A stretch of 39,915 bases of DNA, taken from positions 1 to 39,915 of the forward strand of contig CAMDTE010000006.1 of the NCBI GenBank assembly GCA_945907425.1, given 5' to 3'. The notes beneath the pieces were generated by a model. That model was not told the DNA's origin. It was given only the letters and a program-made list of their open reading frames with translations, and ran no database searches. A program made the position numbers and the translations under genes. Positions within the stretch are counted from its first letter, which is position 1; each line of letters starts with the position of its first letter. Shown here piece by piece: positions 10,301-18,154 of this stretch. This stretch comes from Owenweeksia hongkongensis DSM 17368. Lineage in GTDB: Bacteria; Bacteroidota; Bacteroidia; Flavobacteriales; Schleiferiaceae.

Positions 10301-11631
10301 GGACCGGTGAGGTGAGAATCGTAGAGGAGAAGACAGGTATTGCCATTATGACGGCGAATATCCCCTACGGTGCTGCTTTAAAAGTGAAGAACGGAGCAAA
10401 AATTTCCAAGGGCGATGAAATTTGCACATGGGATCCGTACAATGCGGTGATTGTTGCCGAAATGGCAGGAGGCATTGCGTACGCAGACATTGTTCAAGGC
10501 GTTACGTACAAAGTGGAAATTGACGAGCAAACGGGCTTCCAAGACAAGGTAATTTCTGATTCAAGAAACAAAAAGCTTGTTCCGACACTTCAAATTGTGG
10601 ACAAGAAAGGCAATGAATTGAAGCATTATACCTTGCCAGTGGGTGCGCACTTGATGGTAAACGATGGTGAAGATATCAAAGCCGGTAAGGTTTTGGTGAA
10701 AATTCCTCGCCGTGGAGCCAAAGCAGGTGATATCACGGGCGGTCTGCCGCGTGTAACGGAGTTGTTTGAAGCACGTAACCCATCCAATCCAGCAGTTGTT
10801 GCCGAAATTGACGGAACGGTTTCTTATGGTAAAATCAAACGAGGCAATCGTGAGATCATTATTGAAAGCCGCACTGGTAGTCAGTACAAGTATCTGATCA
10901 ATCTAAATAAGCAGATTCTTGTACAAGAAAATGATTATGTGCGCGCAGGCACTCCTTTGAGCGACGGAGCCATAACACCATCGGATATTTTGGCGATTCA
11001 AGGTCCTATTAAGGTTCAGGAATACCTAGTGAACGAGATTCAGGAAGTTTATCGTATGCAAGGAGTGAAGATCAATGATAAACACTTTGAAGTGATTGTT
11101 CGTCAAATGATGCGTAAAGTTGAAATTCAAGATTCAGGAGATACGTTATTTTTGGAAGGGCATTTGGTTCATACCATGGATTTCATCGAGGTAAACGATG
11201 CAATTTTTGACAAGAAAGTCGTGGTTGAATCAGGCGATTCGGAAGAGTTTAAAGAGGGTATGATTGTTTCTGCCCGTCGCTTGCGCGATGAAAACAGCCG
11301 ACTGAAACGTGGTGATATGCGTTTGGTAAGTGCGCGCGATGCGCAACCCGCTACTGCGCATGTAATACTTCAGGGTATTACACGTGCCTCTTTGCAAACG
11401 AAATCCTTCATTTCTGCCGCTTCGTTCCAAGAAACGACGAAAGTGTTGAACGAGGCAGCGGTTGCAGGAAAAGTAGATCGTTTGGATGGTTTGAAAGAAA
11501 ATGTCATTGTTGGACACCGCATTCCTGCTGGAACAGGCATGAAGCGGTATTACACAAGCATCGTGGGATCGCAAGAAGACTACGACCAATTGATGGCAGC
11601 CAAAAACGTAGAAGTAGAAACGGCTGAGTAA
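7351..11631 (+). CDS. rpoC: DNA-directed RNA polymerase subunit beta'
   Basis: Beta' carries the catalytic magnesium site. The 1426-residue protein begins with the clamp and zinc-ribbon cysteines ([20 protein letters not shown], about residues 66-85). It contains the catalytic NADFDGD loop at residues 475-481 with the three magnesium-binding aspartates, and the second cysteine cluster ([15 protein letters not shown]). The bridge/trigger region includes [13 protein letters not shown]. The C-terminal part ends [15 protein letters not shown]. Length is in the Bacteroidota range. It lies 28 bases after rpoB, with a short AT-rich spacer, and 10 bases before the DUF3467 gene. Confidence 0.98.
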   Translation: MLHKADQNTGQFESITISLASPEYLLGRSSGEVLKPETINYRTHKPERDGLFCERIFGPVKDFECACGKYKRIRYKGIVCDRCGVEVTEKKVRRERIGHISLVVPVAHIWYFRSLPNKIGYLLGVPSKKLDMIIYYERYVVIQAGLAVDQDGKSFDMMQFLTEEEYLDALDRLPNQDNHYLDDSDPNKFIAKMGADALLMLLHRIDLTALSYDLRHRANNETSQQRKQEALKRLQVVENLREANVRFENKPEWMIMKVIPVIPPELRPLVPLDGGRFATSDLNDLYRRVIIRNNRLKRLLEIKAPEVILRNEKRMLQEAVDSLFDNTRKASAVKTESNRALKSLSDSLKGKQGRFRQNLLGKRVDYSARSVIVIGPELKLHECGLPKDMAAELFKPFVVRKLIERGIVKTVKSAKKIIDKRDPVVWDILENVMKGHPVLLNRAPTLHRLGIQSFQPKLIEGKAIQLHPLTCTAFNADFDGDQMAVHLPLGPAAILEAQILMLASHNILNPANGSPITVPSQDMVLGLYYMTKARRDAPEYPVKGEGKVFYSAEEVGIAYNEKKVDLHAIVKVRREGSLIETTVGRILFNQAVPAKAGYINELLTKKALRDIIADILRKTDVPTTAKFLDDIKGLGYSHAFRGGLSFSLGDIMIPKEKESLIAGANSEVENIFMNYNMGLITNNERYNQVIDIWTNANARLTQAAMNQLINDRQGFNPIYMMLDSGARGSKEQIRQLSGMRGLMAKPQKSGSGGGEIIENPIISNFKEGLSILEYFISTHGARKGLADTALKTADAGYLTRRLVDVAQDVIIMNDDCGTLRGLEITPLKKNDEIVESLFDRILGRVSLVDVINPHTGEVLLESGQLIHETAARLISDSPIDMVEVRSPLTCESKRGICAKCYGRNLATAKPAQIGETVGVIAAQSIGEPGTQLTLRTFHVGGTAGNVSEESRLTAKFAGVLDLEEVRTVKGEDADGAIIDIVIGRTGEVRIVEEKTGIAIMTANIPYGAALKVKNGAKISKGDEICTWDPYNAVIVAEMAGGIAYADIVQGVTYKVEIDEQTGFQDKVISDSRNKKLVPTLQIVDKKGNELKHYTLPVGAHLMVNDGEDIKAGKVLVKIPRRGAKAGDITGGLPRVTELFEARNPSNPAVVAEIDGTVSYGKIKRGNREIIIESRTGSQYKYLINLNKQILVQENDYVRAGTPLSDGAITPSDILAIQGPIKVQEYLVNEIQEVYRMQGVKINDKHFEVIVRQMMRKVEIQDSGDTLFLEGHLVHTMDFIEVNDAIFDKKVVVESGDSEEFKEGMIVSARRLRDENSRLKRGDMRLVSARDAQPATAHVILQGITRASLQTKSFISAASFQETTKVLNEAAVAGKVDRLDGLKENVIVGHRIPAGTGMKRYYTSIVGSQEDYDQLMAAKNVEVETAE

Positions 11632-11641
11632 TTCATTCTGT

Positions 11642-11953
11642 ATGGAAGGTTCTGTTGACGAAAACCAAATTCAAGTAGAATTGTCGCCTGAAATGGCGGA
11701 CGGTGTCTATAGTAATTTAGCCATTATCAATCATTCCCATACGGAGTTCGTGGTCGATTTTTTACAGTTGATGCCTGGCGTTCCCAAGGCACGCGTAAAA
11801 TCACGCGTTATTTTGACTCCACAGCATGCCAAACGCTTGGTCAATGCTTTGAAGGAAAACGTTGCGCGATTTGAAGCCGTCAACGGGACGATTGAGGAAG
11901 GACAAGCTCCTGCTCTTCCCCTGCATTTTGGCGGTCCGACAGGGCAAGCCTAA
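11642..11953 (+). CDS. DUF3467 family protein
   Basis: This 103-residue soluble protein matches the DUF3467 family by its pattern: QIQVELSPEMADGVYSNLAIINHSHTEFVVDFLQLMPG, then VILTPQHAKRLVNALKENVARFE. The family is widespread, is often annotated only as a domain of unknown function, and in Bacteroidota is typically found just after rpoC. Here it begins 10 bases after the rpoC stop and is the last gene before a strong terminator, so it is transcribed with the polymerase subunits. A role linked to transcription is inferred from position only. No catalytic motif or membrane segment is visible. Confidence 0.85.
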   Translation: MEGSVDENQIQVELSPEMADGVYSNLAIINHSHTEFVVDFLQLMPGVPKARVKSRVILTPQHAKRLVNALKENVARFEAVNGTIEEGQAPALPLHFGGPTGQA

Positions 11954-11960
11954 GATTAAA

Positions 11961-11988
11961 AAAGCCGGCATTCGCCGGCTTTTTTTTT
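11961..11988 (+). terminator. Strong intrinsic terminator after the rpoBC operon
   Basis: AAAGCCGGC (11961-11969) pairs perfectly with GCCGGCTTT (11974-11982) around an ATTC loop, followed by T residues to 11988. The left side is preceded by an A run, so the same hairpin with a T tail is also formed on the minus strand. It probably ends both the rpoBC transcript and the converging minus-strand transcript. Confidence 0.92.
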
Positions 11989-11989
11989 G

Positions 11990-12208
11990 TTAAGACAGAA
12001 AGCCTCGCACCAGGGTGCGCAGCCCGTAAAACCCAAGCGCAGCTCCTCCAAACAGGAAAAGTAGCGTGACGATTCCCCAGCCGAAGTCACCTTGCCCAAA
12101 GGCCTTGGCGCCTACCCAGTGATACAAAGCGGGACCCGCAAAAAGCAACGGAAGAGCAATAGAGACGATGATAGCGCCTTTCATCACAAGATCATTATTG
12201 ATAGCCAT
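11990..12208 (-). CDS. Small two-span membrane protein, DUF6095-like
   Basis: The 72-residue product has two predicted membrane spans (about residues 10-30 and 46-66) joined by a short polar loop (WVGAKAFGQGDFGW). The segment LVMKGAIIVSIALPLLFAGPALYHW resembles the DUF6095 family of small Flavobacteriia membrane proteins, whose function is unknown. I start at the ATG at 12208 (MAINNDLVMKG); an in-frame ATG at 12226 would add six residues inside the aminotransferase gene. The reading frame overlaps the end of the aminotransferase gene by 14 bases, so the two are probably translated from one mRNA, ended by the terminator at 11961-11988. Confidence 0.65.
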   Translation of the reverse strand: MAINNDLVMKGAIIVSIALPLLFAGPALYHWVGAKAFGQGDFGWGIVTLLFLFGGAALGFYGLRTLVRGFLS

Positions 12209-13406
12209 AGGAAATAGAATTTTCAAGTGCGTTTTGTAAAATAAGAAGTCCTTCTTCTAGTTCGTGGTCCGACACAGAAAGGGGTGGGGCGATACGCAAT
12301 GCCTTGTTTTCAAACAAAAACCAATCGGTGAGCAATCCCCGTTCCAGTGCATATTTTTGAACAGACAAAACAGATTCGAAACGGGGTAGATGAACAGCCC
12401 ATAACAATCCTACTCCTGTCACTTTTTGAACTCCGGGAAAGGATTTTAGCGCGTGGGACAAGCGCTTCCCCTTGTCAAGAACCTGGGAAATCCAGGACTC
12501 GGATTGGAGCAACTCCAAAGCCGCCAACCCTGCAGCGCAAGACACAGGATGACCGCCAAAGGTTGTAATGTGGCCTAATAGGGGATTATCAGCCAATTGG
12601 CGCATGTGTTCATTCTTAGCAATGAAGGCGCCCAAAGGCATTCCCCCGCCCAAGGCTTTGCCCAAACAGAGAATGTCTGGGACAAGATCATTGTACGCTT
12701 GATGGGCCCAAAGATGTCCGTTGCGACCAAAACCGCATTGGATTTCATCAAAAATAAGAAGAGCTCCCTGTTTTTTACAGGCCGTCGCCAAAGACTGTAG
12801 GAAGGATTCTGTGCCTTGTTGGTAGCCCGACTCACTCTGAATGGGCTCAACGAGCACCGCGGCCGTGTGCGGGCCTATAGCCTCTATAGCGGTGAGACTA
12901 TTGTATTCGGCTATACGGTGACCGGGTACCAAGGGTCGAAAAGCTCGTTTAAACTCCTCTGAACCCATAGCGCTCAGCGCGCCCGCAGTAGATCCGTGAT
13001 AGGCTTGAGAAAAGGAAAGAATCTCGGATCTACCGGAAACTCGTTTCGCCAATTTGAGAGCCCCCTCGATGGCTTCTGCGCCTGAATTGACAAAGAACAC
13101 ACTGTCCAATCCATTGTCTAAGGAGCGCACTAGGGCATGCGCATAAGCGACCTGTGGCTGTTGAACCACTTCCCCATAGACCATGAGGTGCATGTACTTG
13201 TCTACTTGTTTTTTGACAGCCTCTACAATGGCAGGATGACTGTGGCCACAATTGCTGACGCCAATCCCGGAGATAAAATCCAAAATCTTTTTCCCGTCGG
13301 GAGTATATAAATAGGAACCCTGTGCTCGATCGATCTCCAAAGCCAGAGAAAAATCTGTTGTTTGCGCGTTATGACGCAAAAAAAGATCTCGCCATCCTAT
13401 ACCCAT
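12195..13406 (-). CDS. Class III PLP-dependent aminotransferase (ornithine/acetylornithine type)
   Basis: The 403-residue protein belongs to the class III aminotransferases, which move amino groups using pyridoxal phosphate. Visible features are NSGAEA (residues 107-112, cofactor phosphate binding), the DEIQCGFGR motif with Asp220 that contacts the pyridine nitrogen, and LGKALGGGMPLGA with Lys250 as the Schiff-base lysine. The HITTFGGHPVSCAAGLAAL segment is typical of the ornithine/acetylornithine/GABA group. The exact substrate cannot be read from sequence, and no arginine-biosynthesis genes lie nearby. The ATG start is supported by a TACCTTTG box four bases upstream. It is the last full-length enzyme of a minus-strand run of genes. 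Confidence 0.9.
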   Translation of the reverse strand: MGIGWRDLFLRHNAQTTDFSLALEIDRAQGSYLYTPDGKKILDFISGIGVSNCGHSHPAIVEAVKKQVDKYMHLMVYGEVVQQPQVAYAHALVRSLDNGLDSVFFVNSGAEAIEGALKLAKRVSGRSEILSFSQAYHGSTAGALSAMGSEEFKRAFRPLVPGHRIAEYNSLTAIEAIGPHTAAVLVEPIQSESGYQQGTESFLQSLATACKKQGALLIFDEIQCGFGRNGHLWAHQAYNDLVPDILCLGKALGGGMPLGAFIAKNEHMRQLADNPLLGHITTFGGHPVSCAAGLAALELLQSESWISQVLDKGKRLSHALKSFPGVQKVTGVGLLWAVHLPRFESVLSVQKYALERGLLTDWFLFENKALRIAPPLSVSDHELEEGLLILQNALENSISYGYQ

Positions 13407-13410
13407 AAGG

Positions 13411-13418
13411 CAAAGGTA
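13411..13418 (-). promoter_or_regulatory. Bacteroidota -7 box (TACCTTTG) before the aminotransferase
   Basis: The minus strand reads TACCTTTG, a perfect match to the TAnnTTTG element recognised by the Bacteroidota primary sigma factor. Only four bases separate it from the ATG at 13406. A TTG at the usual -33 distance is not evident. If used, transcription would begin at or next to the start codon, giving a leaderless mRNA. Confidence 0.5.
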
Positions 13419-13424
13419 ATGCGC

Positions 13425-13907
13425 TCAGGGTCGTCCCTGGCCTTGTCTTTCGCGCAATCGATCCAGCATAGCCTGTTTGAATTCTTCCTGCGCAACATGC
13501 AGGAGCAATACTTTTTTTGGCGATAGAACGGTCAGAAATTTTTCCTTGTATTTGCGCTCTAATCGCGCCCGTTCCTCCATGACACTTTGATGATTTTCCA
13601 TCAGTGTTAGGGCCTCTTTATCGGAAAGTTGCGCCCATTTTTCAGGATTCTTTACCATACGGCGCAGTTGAATCATCGGTTCGTGATCCAATTTTCGTCG
13701 CTCCGCTTTGAGTTCATTGAAGAGAGGCCAAAATTTCTGGGCCTCGACAGGGGTCAATTCCAACCGCTGCGTTAAGTACCCGATGAGCATGGATTCTGCT
13801 TTTTCATGATGGGAATGTCCTGCCTGCATGTGTTTTACAGGTTGTCCCAGAAGGGGGCCTGTTCCCAGAAGGAATAGGCAAACGATAAGGGTTAATCTAG
13901 TTTTCAT
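13425..13907 (-). CDS. Spy/CpxP-like periplasmic protein with histidine-rich N-terminus
   Basis: The 160-residue product has a Sec signal peptide (MKTRLTLIVCLFLLGTGPLLGQ). A histidine-rich start of the mature protein follows (His26, 31, 33 and 34), then a long charged helical region with RLELTPVEAQKFWPLFNELKAERRKL and a further MENHQSVMEERARLERKYKEKF segment. This helical pattern, with an LTP-type motif, resembles Spy/CpxP/CnrX periplasmic chaperone-sensor proteins. In Bacteroidota similar proteins are encoded beside ECF sigma factors, as here: the sigma gene and a small membrane protein lie directly upstream on the same strand. Metal binding by the histidines is inference. No catalytic role is expected. 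Confidence 0.7.
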   Translation of the reverse strand: MKTRLTLIVCLFLLGTGPLLGQPVKHMQAGHSHHEKAESMLIGYLTQRLELTPVEAQKFWPLFNELKAERRKLDHEPMIQLRRMVKNPEKWAQLSDKEALTLMENHQSVMEERARLERKYKEKFLTVLSPKKVLLLHVAQEEFKQAMLDRLRERQGQGRP

Positions 13908-13929
13908 GGGTACGGGTTTGGGTTTGGTG

Positions 13930-14247
13930 TTATTCTGAGGGCAATGCCAAGGTGCCCCATTCTTCGTCGGTCAATAGATGCGCCAATTCATCGCTGGTTG
14001 TGGAAATGTATCCTTCGCTGATGAGTTCAATAGCAAGGGCTTCCTGTCCCACAGAGGGTATTTTTCCAGTGGGGGTTGCCCAAGGCGAAATGTTCCACAT
14101 CAAGACGACAGAAGCGGCTATGCCCATCCCTGATCCTAGGTAAAGAAACCAAGGAGACGTGCGTTTGCGGACTCTTGGGATGGACCGCAAAGAAGCTTGA
14201 AGAAGTTTCAATTTCTCGGGAGATAGATGGATGCCGTCGTCTTTCAT
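13930..14247 (-). CDS. Small single-span membrane protein downstream of an ECF sigma factor
   Basis: I do not recognise a named family. The 105-residue product has a 30-residue basic cytoplasmic start (SPEKLKLLQASLRSIPRVRKRT), one membrane span (about 33-51), and a C-terminal acidic region outside (LAHLLTDEEWGTLALPSE). It begins nine bases after the sigma gene and ends 22 bases before the Spy-like gene. Position and topology suggest an anti-sigma or sensor role, but no zinc-binding anti-sigma motif (HxxxCxxC) is present. The anti-sigma idea is inference. Confidence 0.6.
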   Translation of the reverse strand: MKDDGIHLSPEKLKLLQASLRSIPRVRKRTSPWFLYLGSGMGIAASVVLMWNISPWATPTGKIPSVGQEALAIELISEGYISTTSDELAHLLTDEEWGTLALPSE

Positions 14248-14256
14248 GGTGATCGT

Positions 14257-14829
14257 TTATTGGATGAGTATTCCACTGTTTGGTTTAACCGTTTCTACGA
14301 ATTTTTGTATTTTTTGAACGGCATGGAAGTAGTTCGCCTTCAATCCTCCTTCAGATGTTCCAAGTATGGTTGTGATTTCTGAATAGGGCAATTCGTCAAA
14401 GTACCGCAATTGAAACACGAGTTTTTGTTTTTCTGGTAATTGAGCGATGGCCTTGTACAAGGTTTCCAGTATTTCGTCTCCCGTGAAAGAGGAAGAAATG
14501 GGTACTCCTTCATGGATTTCTTCAAAATCGCTCAACCGACCCACCAAAGAATGCTTTTTTTTCTTCCGAAGATGTCCCAATGCCTCATTGACCACAATGC
14601 GATAGGCCCACGTGGTGACCTTGGATTCAGCCCGAAAATGGGGCAAGTTCTCCCATATCTTGACAAAAGCCTCTTGCAAAACGTCTTTGGCGTCATCGTC
14701 CTGCAAGACGATGCGCAAGGCAGCTTTGTAGAATAGGCCCGTGGAGGAGGAAATCAATAGGTCAAAGGCCGCATCCCATTTTCGTTCCGCCACCTGTTGG
14801 GCTAATTGAAGTTCCAATGCGGCGCTCAT
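14257..14829 (-). CDS. ECF-type RNA polymerase sigma factor
   Basis: The 190-residue protein is a sigma-70 family factor of the extracytoplasmic function type. Region 2 is at about residues 28-90 (DDDAKDVLQEAFVKIWENL, then WAYRIVVNEALGHLRKKKK). Region 4 is at about 128-182 (LPEKQKLVFQLRYFDELPYSEITTILGTSEGG). Regions 1 and 3 are absent, as normal for this group. It heads a three-gene group with a single-span membrane protein and a Spy-like periplasmic protein, the usual shape of an envelope-stress or metal-stress switch. Its target promoters are unknown. The gene starts 30 bases after the transketolase C-half gene, so it may also receive transcripts from there. Confidence 0.93.
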   Translation of the reverse strand: MSAALELQLAQQVAERKWDAAFDLLISSSTGLFYKAALRIVLQDDDAKDVLQEAFVKIWENLPHFRAESKVTTWAYRIVVNEALGHLRKKKKHSLVGRLSDFEEIHEGVPISSSFTGDEILETLYKAIAQLPEKQKLVFQLRYFDELPYSEITTILGTSEGGLKANYFHAVQKIQKFVETVKPNSGILIQ

Positions 14830-14843
14830 GGTTGTTGGATGCG

Positions 14844-14852
14844 CAAATTTTA
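14844..14852 (-). promoter_or_regulatory. Possible -7-like box before the ECF sigma gene
   Basis: The minus strand reads TAAAATTTG, which resembles the Bacteroidota TAnnTTTG element but with one extra base between TA and TTTG. It lies 14 bases before the sigma gene start, in the only gap (30 bases) between that gene and the transketolase C-half. The match is imperfect and the call is weak. Confidence 0.25.
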
Positions 14853-14859
14853 CTCTCGT

Positions 14860-15813
14860 TTAACCACGTCGACTAAGCGCCCTTTTAGCGGCGCGAACAA
14901 TGGCGTGTTCGTCCAGCCCGTATTTCACCATCAACTCTTCTGGTGTTCCGCTTTCTCCGAACGAATCATTGACAGCGACCATTTCCAATGGAGCGGGGTA
15001 TTCTTTTGAAAGGAAACCGGCTACGGCTTCTCCTAGCCCTCCGTACAGTTGATGCTCCTCTGCCGTCACCACACAACCCGTTTTGGCTACGGACTTCAAA
15101 ATAGCCTCTGTGTCTAGCGGTTTCAAGGTGTGAATATTGATCACTTCAGCAGAGATGCCCTCTAGCGCCAATATGTCAGCTGCCAAGAGGGAAGGCCACA
15201 CGAGATGACCTGTTGCCAATAGGGTGACGTCTTTCCCCTCTTGCAAATGCAGTGCTTTACCGATGACAAAGGGTGCGTCAGACGATGTAAAATTAGGCAC
15301 TTTGGGACGGCCAAACCGCAAGTAAACCGGCCCGTGGTAGTCTGCAATGGCTAGCGTCGCTGCTTTGGTTTGGTTGTAATCGCAAGGATTGATGACCACC
15401 ATGCCCGGTAGCATGCGCATTAGTCCTATGTCTTCCAAAATTTGATGGGTGGCTCCGTCTTCGCCCAGTGTGAGTCCGGCATGGGACGCGCAAATTTTTA
15501 CATTCTTGTCTGAATACGCGACACTTTGTCGAATTTGATCGTACACTCTACCCGTAGAAAAATTAGCAAAGGTTCCCGTGAAAGGAATTTTCCCTCCAAT
15601 GGTCATTCCGGCTGCCATGCCGATCATATTGGCTTCGGCTATTCCTATTTGATAAAAACGATCGGGAAACTCCTTGGCGAAGGCATCCATTTTTAATGAT
15701 CCGGTCAAATCGGCGCAGAGGGCCACGACGTTGGGATTGATTCGACCCAACTCCAAAAGACCTGCACCAAAACCAGATCGAGTATCTTGACTGCCGTGAT
15801 TGCTGTAATTCAT
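14860..15813 (-). CDS. Transketolase, C-terminal half (pyrimidine-binding and C-terminal domains)
   Basis: This 317-residue protein is the second half of a split transketolase, which moves two-carbon units between sugar phosphates in the pentose phosphate pathway using thiamine diphosphate. It contains the pyrimidine-binding domain with the YQIGIAEANMIGMAAGM motif, where Glu60 should activate the cofactor, the FTGTFANFSTGR stretch and GEDGATHQ. The C-terminal regulatory domain ends near KYGLDEHAIVRAAKRAL. I start at the ATG at 15813 (MNYSNHGSQDTRSGFG); a longer frame upstream would run through the VWA gene. Its partner N-half is encoded at 17236-18084, on the far side of the VWA gene. The two chains should form one enzyme. 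Confidence 0.94.
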   Translation of the reverse strand: MNYSNHGSQDTRSGFGAGLLELGRINPNVVALCADLTGSLKMDAFAKEFPDRFYQIGIAEANMIGMAAGMTIGGKIPFTGTFANFSTGRVYDQIRQSVAYSDKNVKICASHAGLTLGEDGATHQILEDIGLMRMLPGMVVINPCDYNQTKAATLAIADYHGPVYLRFGRPKVPNFTSSDAPFVIGKALHLQEGKDVTLLATGHLVWPSLLAADILALEGISAEVINIHTLKPLDTEAILKSVAKTGCVVTAEEHQLYGGLGEAVAGFLSKEYPAPLEMVAVNDSFGESGTPEELMVKYGLDEHAIVRAAKRALSRRG

Positions 15814-15824
15814 AAGGGAAATAT

Positions 15825-17234
15825 TCAAGGGGTTTTTACTAAGGTGGAGATTCCTGATCCGATGGTGAATCCAACGGTCCGGGAGTAAAGGGTTTGTTGT
15901 GCGGCTCGGGGACGAACGACCATTTTGTACGTTCCGGGTTGAAGTCGATACTGTTGCCGCAACAGATGCGTGTCCAAATCGAGTAGCCAACTCCAGTGCC
16001 CGCTTTTTTCTACATAAATACTCCCTATGCTGGGGGCTTTCAACTGAATGGTTGCATCACCAGGCGCCGGAACAGCCAACTGGGTGGTTTTGTTGGGCGA
16101 AATGGTGACTATCTCTTCGTACCGCGGCAAGGTCAATATTTCCACTTTGTAGGTGCCGATGAGGTATCTCTGTTTTGCATTGACCGTTTGCACATGCAAA
16201 ATGGCCTCGCTGCCCAGTTGCCGAACCACCACAGGGGCGAGAGGTGATGTGGCCGTCAATCCAGGGACGGTTATTTCCAAGAATCCCGTGGGTGTTTTTG
16301 CGCCAATGTGGTTGTGTTTTCCGGGCACAATCCGAAGGGAATCCACCGTTACGGGTGGCACCGTCCCAATTTTCAAAGTATAGGTAATCAGAGGATCCAA
16401 AAGGAGGGTGTCCGGATTTCCTTTGTAGTTCAATGTGTGCACAAAGGACTGAACGGTTTTTCCTGTCAATTGATCTTCCAACAGGAGGCTTATATCCGTT
16501 TCCGATGGAATGTCCTGTGCGTCCAATAAATTGATTTGTGCCGTGGTGTTGTTGAGAACTTGCGTCATGACAATACCCAAGGCTTGTTTGAAGCTAGACT
16601 CATTCGTAGCATCGATGTACGTTCCAACGCAGTCGAATAATTTTTTCTGTTCCGCATCTAGCCCGACACCAATGATGAAGGGACGCAAAACAATGCCTTT
16701 CTTTTGCAGCATAGCGGAAACCGCGCAGGGATCTTCATCGCAGGCTTCAATCCCGTCTGTTATAAGGACCACAATATTCCGGCAGTCGGAACACGGCGGA
16801 AAATCTCCACCGGACCGCAACAAGGAACGCGCTATAGGGGTGGTGCCCATAGGTTTAAGCGATTGAATCCGTTTTTTGATTCGGCTCATATTGTCTTTCG
16901 CAAAGGGCACTTCCAATTTGGTGTCTTCGCAATCTTGGGGAGGGACGGGTTTTTGATGGCCGTACGCCCGTAAAGCCAATTCAAAATTCGGGTTGGGAAG
17001 GGAAGCCAAACTGTCCAACAATCGGCTCATCATTCGCTGCGCTGATTCCATTTTGGTCGCATTTTCCCACCGACCGTACATGGAGTAAGAAGCGTCAAAA
17101 ACAAACAGTATGCGCGTCAAGGGCGGCTTTTGCTCTTCCGTATTGGCTCCAGGTATAGGCGCTATGGGTTGTGCTGTCAAGACCATAGGGGTCAACAACA
17201 TACTCGCCAGTACTAGGGCGTTTTTCCAACGCAT
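15825..17234 (-). CDS. Secreted VWA-domain protein encoded between the transketolase halves
   Basis: The 469-residue product has a signal peptide (MRWKNALVLASMLLTPMVLTAQ). A von Willebrand factor A domain follows (about residues 40-225) with an intact metal-ion site: Asp47-x-Ser49-x-Ser51 (FDASYSM), threonines 131/132 (MGTTPIA) and Asp160 (LITDGIEACDEDPC). The rest (about 230-469) is beta-rich, with repeated strands such as GFLEITVPGL and PGDATIQLKAPSIGSIYVEKSG, resembling PEGA- or carboxypeptidase-like surface domains. Several cysteines flank the VWA domain. I start at the ATG at 17234, one base after the upstream stop; an in-frame ATG at 17249 would overlap it by 14 bases. A periplasmic or surface binding role is inferred; no link to sugar metabolism is evident. 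Confidence 0.85.
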   Translation of the reverse strand: MRWKNALVLASMLLTPMVLTAQPIAPIPGANTEEQKPPLTRILFVFDASYSMYGRWENATKMESAQRMMSRLLDSLASLPNPNFELALRAYGHQKPVPPQDCEDTKLEVPFAKDNMSRIKKRIQSLKPMGTTPIARSLLRSGGDFPPCSDCRNIVVLITDGIEACDEDPCAVSAMLQKKGIVLRPFIIGVGLDAEQKKLFDCVGTYIDATNESSFKQALGIVMTQVLNNTTAQINLLDAQDIPSETDISLLLEDQLTGKTVQSFVHTLNYKGNPDTLLLDPLITYTLKIGTVPPVTVDSLRIVPGKHNHIGAKTPTGFLEITVPGLTATSPLAPVVVRQLGSEAILHVQTVNAKQRYLIGTYKVEILTLPRYEEIVTISPNKTTQLAVPAPGDATIQLKAPSIGSIYVEKSGHWSWLLDLDTHLLRQQYRLQPGTYKMVVRPRAAQQTLYSRTVGFTIGSGISTLVKTP

Positions 17235-17235
17235 T

Positions 17236-18084
17236 TTAATAGTCGCCAAGGGTTTCTGGTAATTGACCCAGAGCGTTTTTCAATTCCTCGTCGTTGGGAG
17301 CGACTCCGTGCCATTTGTGCGTTCCGGCCATAAAATCCACGCCATGCCCCATAGAGGTCTGGAGAATGAGAGCAATAGGAAATCCTTTACCTGTCATGGC
17401 TTTTGCTTCGCTCAAGGCATTCACTACAGATTGCATGTCATTTCCCTCTTTCACCACAAGGACTTTCCATCCGAAAGCTTCGAATTTTAAGGCCAAATCT
17501 CCCATAGGAAGAACGCCGTCCGTTGGTCCGTCAATTTGTTGGCCATTCGCATCGATAGCCGCGATGATATTGTCTACTTTTTTCCCACCAGCATACAGTA
17601 CTGCCTCCCATATTTGTCCTTCTTGCAATTCTCCGTCACCGTGCAATGTATACACCAAGGAAGGGTCCCCGTTGGATTTTTTTGTTGCGGCTGCGCCCAA
17701 GGCAACGCTCAGCCCTTGACCTAAGGAACCAGAAGCCATACGAATTCCTTCCAAACCTTCATGGGTGGTAGGGTGCCCCTGCAACCGAGAGTTGATTTTG
17801 CGAAAGGTCGATAATTCGGACACGTTAAAATAACCAGACCGAGCTAACACGCTATAAAAGACGGGAGAGATATGTCCGTTGCTGAGGAAGAATAGATCCT
17901 GCCCTACACCATCCATAGAAAAGGGCTTGGGTGTGTGGTTCATTGCCTCAAAATACAAAGCGACCATGTATTCTGTGCAGCCCATCGAACCGCCAGGATG
18001 GCCAGAATTTACAGCGTGAACCATTCGGAGAATGTCGCGACGCACTTGCGTGCTCATCGCTTCTAGGTGGTCAATAGTGGCCAT
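17236..18084 (-). CDS. Transketolase, N-terminal half (thiamine diphosphate-binding)
   Basis: This 282-residue protein is the first half of a split transketolase. It has the SGHPGG motif (27-32), SNGH (68-71), and the thiamine diphosphate/magnesium motif GDG (149-151) spaced to Asn180 ([13 protein letters not shown] ... [10 protein letters not shown]). It lacks the pyrimidine-binding domain, which is encoded separately at 14860-15813. Split transketolases are common in Bacteroidota and other bacteria, normally with adjacent halves. A VWA gene lies between them here. The gene is divergent from ychF, and a TACTTTTG box lies 23 bases before its ATG. Confidence 0.94.
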   Translation of the reverse strand: MATIDHLEAMSTQVRRDILRMVHAVNSGHPGGSMGCTEYMVALYFEAMNHTPKPFSMDGVGQDLFFLSNGHISPVFYSVLARSGYFNVSELSTFRKINSRLQGHPTTHEGLEGIRMASGSLGQGLSVALGAAATKKSNGDPSLVYTLHGDGELQEGQIWEAVLYAGGKKVDNIIAAIDANGQQIDGPTDGVLPMGDLALKFEAFGWKVLVVKEGNDMQSVVNALSEAKAMTGKGFPIALILQTSMGHGVDFMAGTHKWHGVAPNDEELKNALGQLPETLGDY

Positions 18085-18107
18085 GCAAAGGAGAGTTGTT
18101 GTTTATG

Positions 18108-18115
18108 CAAAAGTA
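18108..18115 (-). promoter_or_regulatory. Bacteroidota -7 box (TACTTTTG) before the transketolase N-half
   Basis: The minus strand reads TACTTTTG, a full match to TAnnTTTG, 23 bases before the ATG at 18084. A TTG at the expected -33 distance is not clear. It would drive the run from the transketolase N-half towards the sigma and aminotransferase genes, and it sits 15 bases from a plus-strand box for ychF. Confidence 0.5.
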
Positions 18116-18130
18116 GCACCTAAACGGGAG

Positions 18131-18138
18131 TACCTTTG
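18131..18138 (+). promoter_or_regulatory. Bacteroidota -7 box (TACCTTTG) before ychF
   Basis: TACCTTTG matches the TAnnTTTG element and lies 16 bases before the ychF ATG at 18155. TTG triplets at 18096 and 18099 lie too far upstream (29 or more bases of spacer) to be convincing -33 elements. Together with the minus-strand box at 18108-18115 it makes a divergent promoter region. Confidence 0.5.
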
Positions 18139-18154
18139 CGCAAATTTTTACCCC

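Noticed and set aside
12195-12226. Frameshift or fusion between the aminotransferase and the DUF6095-like gene
   Set aside because: The two frames differ, both have their own stop codons, and the 14-base overlap is typical of coupled genes rather than a broken gene.
18032-18154. Upstream in-frame extension of ychF
   Set aside because: It overlaps the divergent transketolase gene and its promoter-like box; the [10 protein letters not shown] start at 18155 is the standard N-terminus.
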